Made by a program: the position numbers and the translations under genes
The notes under the pieces: generated by a model
Seen by the model: only the letters and a program-made list of their open reading frames with translations
Databases searched by the model: none
Told to the model about the DNA's origin: nothing
NCBI RefSeq assembly: GCF_008710155.1
Contig: NZ_VYPZ01000004.1
Span: 124,001-188,000 of the forward strand
Direction of reading: 5' to 3'
Source of the DNA: Sphingobium limneticum
GTDB lineage: Bacteria; Pseudomonadota; Alphaproteobacteria; Sphingomonadales; Sphingomonadaceae
Length of the DNA stretch: 64,000 nt
Shown here: in pieces, positions 7,295 to 14,822 of the stretch
How the letters are laid out: each line of letters starts with the position of its first letter
Position numbering within the stretch: the stretch's first letter is position 1

Positions 7295-8479
7295 TTACAG
7301 GATCGAATTGTCGGCGGTCAGGCCGATGTCGGGGTGGGCGCCATGGATGATCGTTTCCATGATGCCATGGCCGGTCGCGTCACCCTCCCGAACCAGGATC
7401 GGGCAATCGCGCAGCTGGCGCATGCGCTTCAATGTGGTGAGGTCGGTATAGTCGTCGAACTTTTCGCCCTCGACCTCCAGCGGTCCTTTCCAGGCGCCAT
7501 GCTTCTTGCCGTCGAAGCCCAGATAGAGGCCCGGCCCCAGATGCACGGCGGTCGGCCCGGCAACCGCGATCTCGACCGTGTGGGTGCCGCCCTGCATCAT
7601 GTCGAAATGCACCTTGCCGCCCAGCAGGCGCCGGCCGACATCGTTGAACGTCAGTTCCGGCCGCACCCGCGCGACCTTTTCCTGCCGCCCGTCGGGATGG
7701 TTGCGATAGCCCGACGAATAGAAGATGCGGCCCTGCTTCGCCATGAAGTAGAAATGATAGGCATGCTTGTCGCCATTTGGCGCAGTCAGCATGAAGGGCG
7801 ACCAGAGCAGCACGAATTCGCCCTCGCCGAATTTGGCATCGCCAAAGTCGGAGGAGGGGCGCACGTCCGGGCTGTGCGCGCCGACGTCCAGCCGCTGGCC
7901 CCAGCTATGGTCGCGATATTCGGTCCATTCCTCGGGATTCACCTCGATCCGCTCACCCTCTATCTCGACCCAGCCCGACGGCACGCCGATCTGATGATAG
8001 CGCACCACGTCGGAGCCGATGCGGAACCCGTCCTTCTCGCGCTGCTTGTGCCGGTCCTCGAAGAAAGGCGGCATTTCCGACGTGAAGGTGATGTCGAAGG
8101 CGATCGGCTGCGCGTCGTTCTTTTCGAGCGCGTAGCGAACCTTGTGCAACGGCTCGATAATCTCGTAAATTAGCGGGCCGACCGTCGTTTCGGTGGGGTC
8201 GTCGCGCAATTCGCGATTGGCGCGCACGGTCCACTGGCTGTCGTCGCGCGCGACGGCGGCCCAGCCATCCATAACTCCACGGTTATGATAACGACCCAGG
8301 CCGAAATCGATCGACAGGCTGCCATCCTTGCGCACCAGCGCGGTCCAGATCTTCTCGGTCCAGCCCAGATCCGCCGTGGCGGTGGAGGAGAAGGTGTCGA
8401 CGATCTGGTGGTTGAGCAGCTCGTCCAGCCCGATCAGCTGGCCGATATCGTCCATTTCATGACGCACGAAGTTCCGCAT
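7295..8479 (-). CDS. AttH/CrtC-like lipocalin-fold hypothetical protein
   Basis: A 394-residue cytosolic protein with no signal peptide. Its many short beta-strands with Trp, Tyr and His (SIDFGLGRYHNRGVMDGWAA, EWTEYRDHSWGQRLDVG, HAYHFYFMAKQGRIFYSSGY) recall the double-lipocalin AttH/hydroxyneurosporene-synthase (CrtC) superfamily. Members hydrate or bind isoprenoid-like hydrophobic molecules, or have no known role; assignment here is by overall pattern, not by a decisive motif. It lies between the EthD protein (24-base gap) and the APH kinase (13-base gap) in one operon and is probably a cytosolic hydrophobic-substrate protein of the island. Confidence 0.55.
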   Translation of the reverse strand: MRNFVRHEMDDIGQLIGLDELLNHQIVDTFSSTATADLGWTEKIWTALVRKDGSLSIDFGLGRYHNRGVMDGWAAVARDDSQWTVRANRELRDDPTETTVGPLIYEIIEPLHKVRYALEKNDAQPIAFDITFTSEMPPFFEDRHKQREKDGFRIGSDVVRYHQIGVPSGWVEIEGERIEVNPEEWTEYRDHSWGQRLDVGAHSPDVRPSSDFGDAKFGEGEFVLLWSPFMLTAPNGDKHAYHFYFMAKQGRIFYSSGYRNHPDGRQEKVARVRPELTFNDVGRRLLGGKVHFDMMQGGTHTVEIAVAGPTAVHLGPGLYLGFDGKKHGAWKGPLEVEGEKFDDYTDLTTLKRMRQLRDCPILVREGDATGHGIMETIIHGAHPDIGLTADNSIL

Positions 8480-8503
8480 CGCATTCTCCCGGATTTTATG
8501 GTG

Positions 8504-8818
8504 TCAGGCGTCGATCAGGCTGCTGATCTGCAGCACCGGATCGACATTGGTGTAGCGGGGAGCGTCCCCCATCAGCGCCGCGCCACAGATGCCCATGGCG
8601 CGATCGAAACTGTCGCGGTCGTCGAAGATGAGTTCGCTGAGCGCCCAATAGGGCGGCGGCGCGCCGTCCAGCGCGGCGGTGCCGATCGTGATGCGCAGGG
8701 CGCGCAGACCGAGCGGTTCCAGTAGGCCGCGCGCGAAGGGGGCATGGCGGCCGACATAGTCGTCGCCATCGAAATGGCTGCCCGGCAGGTTCGGATAGGT
8801 GGCCGAAACGCGCAGCAT
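8504..8818 (-). CDS. EthD-like dimeric alpha/beta-barrel protein
   Basis: A 104-residue protein with the EthD-type pattern: a first strand and loop LRVSATYPNLPGSHFDGDDY, then VGRHAPFARGLLEPLGLRAL, and a late region ALSELIFDDRDSFDRAMGIC. EthD and related ferredoxin-like-fold proteins accompany P450 and ring-cleavage pathways and are often lyases, decarboxylases or isomerases. It is the first gene of the leftward operon ending at 6298. The ATG at 8818 has AGGAGAG about 5 bases upstream. The family call is good; the reaction is unknown. Confidence 0.8.
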   Translation of the reverse strand: MLRVSATYPNLPGSHFDGDDYVGRHAPFARGLLEPLGLRALRITIGTAALDGAPPPYWALSELIFDDRDSFDRAMGICGAALMGDAPRYTNVDPVLQISSLIDA

Positions 8819-8837
8819 GAAACTCTCCTGACCGATG

Positions 8838-8890
8838 CCCCGATTCGTTCGGGGTCGGCTGGAAGGCTAAATGTGTCTGACGATTTCGTC
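8838..8890. promoter_or_regulatory. Upstream region of EthD operon: hairpin and degenerate GntR-type site
   Basis: A 6-bp stem CCCCGA-ttcgt-TCGGGG lies at 8838-8854, about 20 bases before the EthD start codon. At 8872-8884 the minus strand reads ATCGTCAGACACA, which keeps one full ATCGTC half of the ATCGT-N3-ACGAT palindrome seen elsewhere but only part of the other half. GACGA-tt-TCGTC (8879-8890) is also a short palindrome. A weak operator is plausible. Confidence 0.35.
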
Positions 8891-8949
8891 CAGCCAAAAC
8901 ATCGGCTAATCTACGCTGGCTGGGCTATGTCTAACCCGCAAGGCGCGGA

Positions 8950-9666
8950 TTAGCCCATGGTCGGGAATATATCTTCCGGCAATTCGGTCATCGTCTTGCG
9001 CGTACCGTCGAAATGTTTCTTCACCGCCAAGTCGGCTTTTTTCGGGTCGCCGGCGATGATCGCCTTGGCGATCGGGCCATAGCCCGATGCATGGCGCTTG
9101 CGCTGCGTGTCGGACTGGACCGTCTCGATCTGCGCGCGGAACAGGTCGGTGCGGGACAGGGGGATGACGCGCGCCAGTTCGCGGTTGCCGCCCAGGTCGA
9201 TCATCGCGTCGTAAAAGCGGCGCCGCGACTCCAGATAATGGGCGCGGTTGCCGGATCGTGCCGCGCGATCCAGGTCGGCGATCGCCGTCTCGATCTGGTT
9301 GCGCGCCGCGGCGCTCGTGCAATTTTCCGCTGCCAGTCGTGCCGCCAGCCGCGCCAGCGGCTCCAGCGTATCGAGCAGTTGCAAGGATGCCGTGCGGTCG
9401 AGGAGGCCGATATAGGCGCCGCGATAGCGGTTCAGCGTGACGATGCCGGCCGCCGCCAGATGCTTGAGCGACTCGCGTAGCGACCCCCGGCTGATGCCCA
9501 GGCGGCGCGTCAGGTCCGGCTCCAGCAAATGCTGCCCGGGCACGAACACGCCGGTACGGATGCCCTGGGTGATGGCTTCGGCCACCTTGTCGGTCGCGCT
9601 TTCATTCTCCGTCACGGGAAGGGAGTCTTTGGCGCTGGGTGCCTGTTTCGTCGCGGCTTTGGTCAT
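8950..9666 (-). CDS. GntR-family regulator with FCD domain, paralogue of the 121-783 protein
   Basis: A 238-residue FadR-class GntR protein. The ATG at 9666 is preferred over the longer open frame to 9888, whose extra residues look non-coding. Residues about 25-90 are the winged helix (FVPGQHLLEPDLTRRLGISR, then GSLRESLKHLAAAGIV); residues 95-230 are the helical FCD domain (SRRRFYDAMIDLGGNRELAR). It is divergent from a TonB receptor, with an ATCGT-N3-ACGAT palindrome in the gap. It therefore probably controls uptake by the two receptors and itself. Its close similarity to the first regulator suggests that both read the same or overlapping sites. Confidence 0.9.
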   Translation of the reverse strand: MTKAATKQAPSAKDSLPVTENESATDKVAEAITQGIRTGVFVPGQHLLEPDLTRRLGISRGSLRESLKHLAAAGIVTLNRYRGAYIGLLDRTASLQLLDTLEPLARLAARLAAENCTSAAARNQIETAIADLDRAARSGNRAHYLESRRRFYDAMIDLGGNRELARVIPLSRTDLFRAQIETVQSDTQRKRHASGYGPIAKAIIAGDPKKADLAVKKHFDGTRKTMTELPEDIFPTMG

Positions 9667-9773
9667 CGTCGATCCATCAAGTTTCTGATCCGGCAATACC
9701 GTCCTGCGGGCGCCGCGTCCATATGGTGGCGCAAAGGGTCGAACTTCATGGTTCGGCGTTTTTCTCCGATAAA

Positions 9774-9786
9774 ATCGTCGAACGAT
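9774..9786. promoter_or_regulatory. Candidate GntR operator ATCGT-N3-ACGAT
   Basis: ATCGTCGAACGAT at 9774-9786 is a perfect 5-bp inverted repeat with spacer CGA, flanked by A/T-rich bases (TAAA left, ATTG right). It lies 108 bases upstream of the GntR start codon (9666) and 101 bases upstream of the TonB receptor start (9887), placed to control both. Two further exact matches to the pattern occur at 1635 and 14765. Confidence 0.6.
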
Positions 9787-9886
9787 ATTGACGAACAAGG
9801 CTGGATGTGAAAACACAAGCCATCCGGAGTGATTGGGCCTCCGGCACCGACCTGCACAGCAGGCACATTTCTGGAGAGGAAGACCC

Positions 9887-12205
9887 ATGCGACTGATGTC
9901 CCCATCAGCCTGGCTGCTTGGCTGTTCGTTTACGGCCCTGGCGGCTGCTAATCCCGTGCAGGCGCAGGACAGCGGTGCGCCGCAATCCGCCGGAAACTAT
10001 GCCGATATCATCGTCACCGCCAACAAGCGTGAGCAGAATATCAACGATGTCGGGCTCAGCATCACCGCCCTGTCCGCCGACGCGCTGGTCAACAAGGGCG
10101 TGGCCAGTTCGCAGGATCTGGCGCGCGTGGTGCCGGCCCTGACTGTGGCGGCGGCGGCGGACGGCACGCCGGTCTACACATTGCGCGGCGTCGGCTTCAA
10201 TTCCTCCAACCTCGGCGCGCAGCCGACGGTCAGCATCTATCTGGATCAGGCGGCGCTGCCTTATGGCCCGATGACGCAGGGGCCGATATTCGACCTGGAG
10301 CGGGTCGAAGTGCTGAAGGGGCCTCAGGGCACCTTGTTCGGGCAGAACAGCACCGGCGGCGCGATCAACTATATCGCCAACAAGCCGACGAAGGATTTCA
10401 CTGCCGGCGCGACCGGCACCTTCGGCCGGTTCAACACATTTCAGGGCGAAGCCTTCGTCAGTGGGCCTATCAGTTCCACCCTGTCGGCGCGGCTTGCCGT
10501 GGGCGGCACCCGGTCGGGCGACTGGCAGGAAAATTATACCCGCAGCGGCAGCATCGGTGCGCAGCGCAAGGTCGCCGGCCGCCTGCTGCTCGATTGGCAA
10601 CCCAGCGATCGCCTGACAGTGTCGCTCAACCTCAACGGCTGGATCGACACGTCCGACAATCAGATCCCGCAATTCTTCGCCGCCTCGCCGCGCGTCGCGA
10701 CGCAGGCCAGCCCCGCGCTCTTCACCCAGCCAAGCCCGCGCCGTAATGCGCGTCAGGCCGACTGGGATGCCGGCCGCGATTTCGAACGCGACAACAAGAT
10801 GGGGCAGGCGATCCTGCGGGTCGATTATGAAGTGGCGGACAAAGTCACGCTCACATCCCTGTCCAACTATGCCTATGCCAAGATCCATAGCGTGTTCGAT
10901 AATGACGGCACCAGCCTGGGCCTCAGCTACGTCACGACCAGCGGCCATGTGGAGGCGTTCAATCAGGAATTCCGTCTGGCGGGCCAGTTCGGCGGCGCGC
11001 TGGTGACGGTCGGCGGCAATTACAGCACCGACAACAGCTATGAAAGCTCGCTCCAGGATTTCGGCGGCATATTGTCCAGCACCACCAATGTCGGCGCGAC
11101 GCCCGGCAATCCCGATGGCGTGGGCGACATATTCTTCAACGAGAATCGCGGCCGCCAGACCAACAAGAGCTGGGCGGCGTTCGGCAATGTCGAATATGCG
11201 GTGACCGACCAGATTACCCTGATCGGCGGTATCCGCTATACGTCGCTCAAGCACAGCAATCAGGCATGTAGCGCGGATGCCGGCGATGGCAGCTTTTCCA
11301 ATGTCATCAACGGGCTGTTCGGCGGGCCTCTGACCGTGCCGGGCGGCTGCGTGACGCTGGACAATGCGACCTTCACCGCGCCATTCCCGGTGCAACGTTT
11401 CAAGGAGGATAATGTCAGCTGGCGCGCGGGCGTGAATTTCAAGCCCAGCCGCGATACGCTCCTCTATGCGCTCGTCAGTCGCGGTTACAAGGCGGGCAAT
11501 TATCCCGTCATCAACGCCACGGCCCGGTCGCAATTCGCGCCCGTAAAGCAGGAACAGCTGACATCCTATGAAATCGGCACGAAGCTGAGCCTGTTCGACC
11601 GCATGGTTCAGTTCAACCTGGCCGGCTATTATTACGATTATCGCGACAAGCAATTGCTGACCAACACGACCGATCCGGTCTTCGGCCTGCTGCCCGTGCT
11701 GGCCAACGTGCCGAAATCGACCGTCAAAGGCTTCGATCTGGATGCCGTCGTCAAGCCGTCGGACGGGCTGACGCTGCGCGGCGCGCTGTCCTATGCGGAC
11801 TCCAAGATCAAGAATTTCGCAGGTTTCGATGCGTTCAACATGCCGACCGACCTGTCGGGCAAGTCGTTCAACTTCTCGCCCAAATGGACCAGCACGGCCG
11901 ATATCGAATATCGCCTTCCCATTCAGGGCGGTGGGACCGACCTGATCATCGGCGGCGACATGACCTATAACAGCGCCACCTATGCCGATCTGGCGCAGAC
12001 GCCGTCCTTGCGCATCGATGCCTACACCTTGTTCGGCGCGCGGGTTGGGGTCGGGTCGCGGGACGGTCGCTGGTCCGCTACGCTGTGGGGCCGCAACGTC
12101 ACAAACAAATATTATTGGTACAATGTGCAGGTCGGTTACGACACGATCTGGCGGTTGACCGGCATGCCGGCCACCTATGGCGTCACCGCCAGCTTCAAGA
12201 TGTGA
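9887..12205 (+). CDS. TonB-dependent outer-membrane receptor
   Basis: A 772-residue receptor. The ATG at 9887 follows GGAGAGGAAG. Residues 1-27 are a signal peptide (MSPSAWLLGCSFTALAAANP, cleaved near VQA-QD). The TonB box region is YADIIVTANKREQNINDVGL; the plug follows (LRGVGF, VEVLKGPQGTLFGQNSTGGA, INYIANKP) and then a 22-strand barrel ending in an aromatic-rich strand (YGVTASFKM). The length is normal. It forms a tandem pair with the receptor at 12306, next to a linalool-dehydratase-like gene. Import of a hydrophobic carbon source across the outer membrane is more likely than siderophore uptake; this is inferred from context. Confidence 0.93.
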   Translation: MRLMSPSAWLLGCSFTALAAANPVQAQDSGAPQSAGNYADIIVTANKREQNINDVGLSITALSADALVNKGVASSQDLARVVPALTVAAAADGTPVYTLRGVGFNSSNLGAQPTVSIYLDQAALPYGPMTQGPIFDLERVEVLKGPQGTLFGQNSTGGAINYIANKPTKDFTAGATGTFGRFNTFQGEAFVSGPISSTLSARLAVGGTRSGDWQENYTRSGSIGAQRKVAGRLLLDWQPSDRLTVSLNLNGWIDTSDNQIPQFFAASPRVATQASPALFTQPSPRRNARQADWDAGRDFERDNKMGQAILRVDYEVADKVTLTSLSNYAYAKIHSVFDNDGTSLGLSYVTTSGHVEAFNQEFRLAGQFGGALVTVGGNYSTDNSYESSLQDFGGILSSTTNVGATPGNPDGVGDIFFNENRGRQTNKSWAAFGNVEYAVTDQITLIGGIRYTSLKHSNQACSADAGDGSFSNVINGLFGGPLTVPGGCVTLDNATFTAPFPVQRFKEDNVSWRAGVNFKPSRDTLLYALVSRGYKAGNYPVINATARSQFAPVKQEQLTSYEIGTKLSLFDRMVQFNLAGYYYDYRDKQLLTNTTDPVFGLLPVLANVPKSTVKGFDLDAVVKPSDGLTLRGALSYADSKIKNFAGFDAFNMPTDLSGKSFNFSPKWTSTADIEYRLPIQGGGTDLIIGGDMTYNSATYADLAQTPSLRIDAYTLFGARVGVGSRDGRWSATLWGRNVTNKYYWYNVQVGYDTIWRLTGMPATYGVTASFKM

Positions 12206-12216
12206 ACCTATAAAAA

Positions 12217-12249
12217 GGCCCGCCATGGCAAGCCCATGGCGGGCCTTTT
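12217..12249 (+). terminator. Rho-independent terminator after first TonB receptor
   Basis: GGCCCGCCATGG - loop caagc - CCATGGCGGGCC is a perfect 12-bp stem, preceded by AAAAA and followed by TTTT (12246-12249). It begins 12 bases after the receptor stop codon and separates the two receptor genes, so the second one (start 12306) needs read-through or its own promoter. The flanking A and T runs would also allow activity in the opposite direction. Confidence 0.9.
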
Positions 12250-12305
12250 CGCAAGATCATGAAGGCGACCTGCAAGAAGCGGGCGCGAAATCTGGGAGAA
12301 GGACA

Positions 12306-14675
12306 ATGGGCATGATCCGCACAAGCAGCATGGCATATTGCATCGGCGCATCGCTGATCGCACTGGTCGGCGGGACCGGCACGGCCGGCGCGCAGGCCGC
12401 CGATCCGCAGGCGAGCGGGGGCAGCAACAACGCTTATGCCGACATCATCGTGACCGCCAACAAGCGCGAACAATCGCTGTCGGACGTCGGCATTTCCATC
12501 ACGGCAGAAACCGGCGACACGCTGCTTCAGCGCGGCATCAATTCGCCGACCGACCTCGGCAAGATCGTGCCGGGCCTGACCGTTCAGCCTTCGCCGTTCA
12601 ACACGCCGGTCTATACGCTGCGCGGCGTCGGCTTCTACGAAACGACCCTGTCCGCCGCGCCGACCGTGGCCGTCTATACCGACGAAGTCGCGCTACCGTT
12701 CAGCGCGCCGACGCGTGGCGCGGCCTTCGATATCGAGCGTGTCGAAGTTCTCAAAGGGCCGCAGGGCACGCTGTTCGGCCAGAACACGACCGGCGGCGCG
12801 ATCAACTATATCGTCGCCAAGCCGACCGATGATTTCAAGGCGGGGGCGACCGCCAGCTTCGGCCGTTTTTCCACCTATGACGTGCAGGGCTATGTGTCCG
12901 GTCCGATGAGCAATACTCTCAAAGCCCGCGTCGCGATACGCACCATCCAGTCCGGTCCCTGGCAGAAAAGCTTCACCCGGTCGGACGAACTGGGCAAGCA
13001 GGACATGCTTCAGGGCCGCGTGCTGCTTGACTGGCAGCCGAGCGACAAGGTCAAATTCCTGCTCAACGTCAATGGCTGGCGCGACAAGGGTGATACGCAG
13101 GCGGCGCAGATCGTGTCGGACAATTGCGCCGGATCGGTCGAGGGTACCTGCGGCAGCCCGGATGCCACCAATTTCAAAAATTATCCGCGCAGCCCGCGCA
13201 CGCCGCGCGCCGCCGATTGGGGCTATGGCATTTTCGGTCGCCGCCCGGCCCGCGACGACAGTTTCTGGCAGGCCAGCCTGCGCGCCGATTTCGAACTGAA
13301 CGACAATCTGACCTTCACCTCCATCTCCGCCTACTCCCATTACAAGACGGACTCGGTGCAGGATTTCGACGGCACCACCTATGCCTCGGTCGACACCAAT
13401 ACGACCGGCTATATCAAGGATGTCGCGCAGGAACTGCGCCTGACCGGGGAGTTTGACAGCCTGACCTTCATCGTCGGCGGCAATTACAACAAGTCCAAGA
13501 CGTTCGACCGGCTCTTCTACAATTTCAGCGAAGGCCCCTCGTCCAATCCGCTCTGGATGATCCCCGGCGCGCCGCGCGGCATATTGACCTTCAACTATTC
13601 GCGGCAGGACGTGAAGAATCTCGCGGCCTTCGCCAATGCGGAATATAAGGTCACGCCCAACATCACCCTGATCGGCGGCATCCGTTATACCGACAGCAAG
13701 CGCAGCTTCGAAGGCTGCACCAATGATTTCGGCGGCGATACCGCGACATGGTGGAATGCGATTTTCGGCACCAATGTCCAGCCCGGCGGCTGCCTGACCT
13801 TCACGCCCAACTTCCCGGAGATTTTCGATCCGGCCGCGTTCGACAATCTGAACGAGGATAATGTCAGCTGGAACGTCGGCGCCAATTACAAGACGGACGG
13901 CGGCACGCTCTTCTACACCCGCGTCGCGCGCGGCTATAAATCGGGCAGCTTCCCGACCGCCTCGGTGGCCAGCTATTCGGGCTATGTCCCGGTGAAGCAG
14001 GAATCCGTCACTGCCTATGAAGTGGGTATCAAGGGGCCGCTGGCCGATCGCCGGATCGAATATGCGCTGGCCGGCTTCTATTATGACTATAAGGACAAGC
14101 AGTTGCGCGGTCGCAAGCCCGATCCGGTCTTCGGTACGCTCGATGGTCTGGTGCAGATACCCAAGAGCCGCATCTGGGGCGTAGAAGCCTCAATCGTCGG
14201 TCGGCCGGTCGATGGCCTGCGCATCAGCCTGGGCGGCACCTATATCAACACCAAGATCACCGAGTTCGAAGGCTATGATGCCTTTGGCGACCTGCGCAAT
14301 TTTTCGGGTCAGAAATTCCCCTACGCGCCCAAGCTGACGGCAGTGGCGGACGCGGAATATCAGGCGCCGATCAGCAGTTCGGCGGAGGGCTTTATCGGCA
14401 TATCCCTGACCTATAACAGCAAGACGACGACGGCGCTGGCCAACACCACCACCGCCTTCGTCGATGCCGATCCGCGCTTCGACATGAAGGCCTATGCGCT
14501 GGTCGACCTGCGCGCCGGTTTCGAATTTCCGGACAGCAATGTGCGGGCCGGCATCTACATCCGCAACGTCGGCAATACATATTACTGGACCAATGTGCAG
14601 GACAATCTGGCGTCGATCTCCCGCTTTGCCGGCATGCCGCGCACCTATGGCGTGCAGGTCAGCTGGCATATGTAA
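12306..14675 (+). CDS. TonB-dependent outer-membrane receptor (tandem paralogue)
   Basis: A 789-residue receptor. The ATG at 12306 follows GGGAGAAGGAC. It has a signal peptide (SMAYCIGASLIALVGGTGTA, cleaved near GAQA) and the plug start YADIIVTANKREQSLSDVGI. The plug is very like its upstream neighbour (LRGVGFYETTLSAAPTVAVY, VEVLKGPQGTLFGQNTTGGA) and the barrel ends in YGVQVSWHM. Strong similarity throughout marks a tandem duplication with divergence in the extracellular loops, perhaps giving two ligand ranges. It lies upstream of the linalool-dehydratase-like gene and may be expressed separately from the first receptor because of the terminator at 12217-12249. Confidence 0.93.
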   Translation: MGMIRTSSMAYCIGASLIALVGGTGTAGAQAADPQASGGSNNAYADIIVTANKREQSLSDVGISITAETGDTLLQRGINSPTDLGKIVPGLTVQPSPFNTPVYTLRGVGFYETTLSAAPTVAVYTDEVALPFSAPTRGAAFDIERVEVLKGPQGTLFGQNTTGGAINYIVAKPTDDFKAGATASFGRFSTYDVQGYVSGPMSNTLKARVAIRTIQSGPWQKSFTRSDELGKQDMLQGRVLLDWQPSDKVKFLLNVNGWRDKGDTQAAQIVSDNCAGSVEGTCGSPDATNFKNYPRSPRTPRAADWGYGIFGRRPARDDSFWQASLRADFELNDNLTFTSISAYSHYKTDSVQDFDGTTYASVDTNTTGYIKDVAQELRLTGEFDSLTFIVGGNYNKSKTFDRLFYNFSEGPSSNPLWMIPGAPRGILTFNYSRQDVKNLAAFANAEYKVTPNITLIGGIRYTDSKRSFEGCTNDFGGDTATWWNAIFGTNVQPGGCLTFTPNFPEIFDPAAFDNLNEDNVSWNVGANYKTDGGTLFYTRVARGYKSGSFPTASVASYSGYVPVKQESVTAYEVGIKGPLADRRIEYALAGFYYDYKDKQLRGRKPDPVFGTLDGLVQIPKSRIWGVEASIVGRPVDGLRISLGGTYINTKITEFEGYDAFGDLRNFSGQKFPYAPKLTAVADAEYQAPISSSAEGFIGISLTYNSKTTTALANTTTAFVDADPRFDMKAYALVDLRAGFEFPDSNVRAGIYIRNVGNTYYWTNVQDNLASISRFAGMPRTYGVQVSWHM

Positions 14676-14764
14676 CGCGATCCTCGCCCAAAGGATCAAG
14701 ATGCGGACGGGGCGCTATGGTGCGCCGTCCGCCATGGGATATGGACGGTTGCACGTCTAACGTA

Positions 14765-14777
14765 ATCGTCCTACGAT
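14765..14777. promoter_or_regulatory. Candidate GntR operator ATCGT-N3-ACGAT
   Basis: ATCGTCCTACGAT at 14765-14777 is identical over all 13 bases to the site at 1635-1647. It lies 46 bases upstream of the linalool-dehydratase-like start codon, in a promoter-proximal position in the 147-base gap after the second receptor. A good AGGAGAGG ribosome-binding site lies just before the ATG at 14823. Confidence 0.6.
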
Positions 14778-14822
14778 GATAGCAAGATTCCCGGCTCGAT
14801 CAGGAAGAAAAAGGAGAGGTCC

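Noticed and set aside
9667..9888. N-terminal extension of the second GntR protein
   Set aside because: The extension covers the promoter and palindrome region and includes non-coding-like residues; the ATG at 9666 gives a normal GntR start.
9905..12226. 773-residue open frame antisense to the first TonB receptor
   Set aside because: Its translation is Arg/Gly/Asp/Val-rich without domains, typical of the antisense strand of GC-rich genes; the sense frame has signal peptide, plug and barrel.
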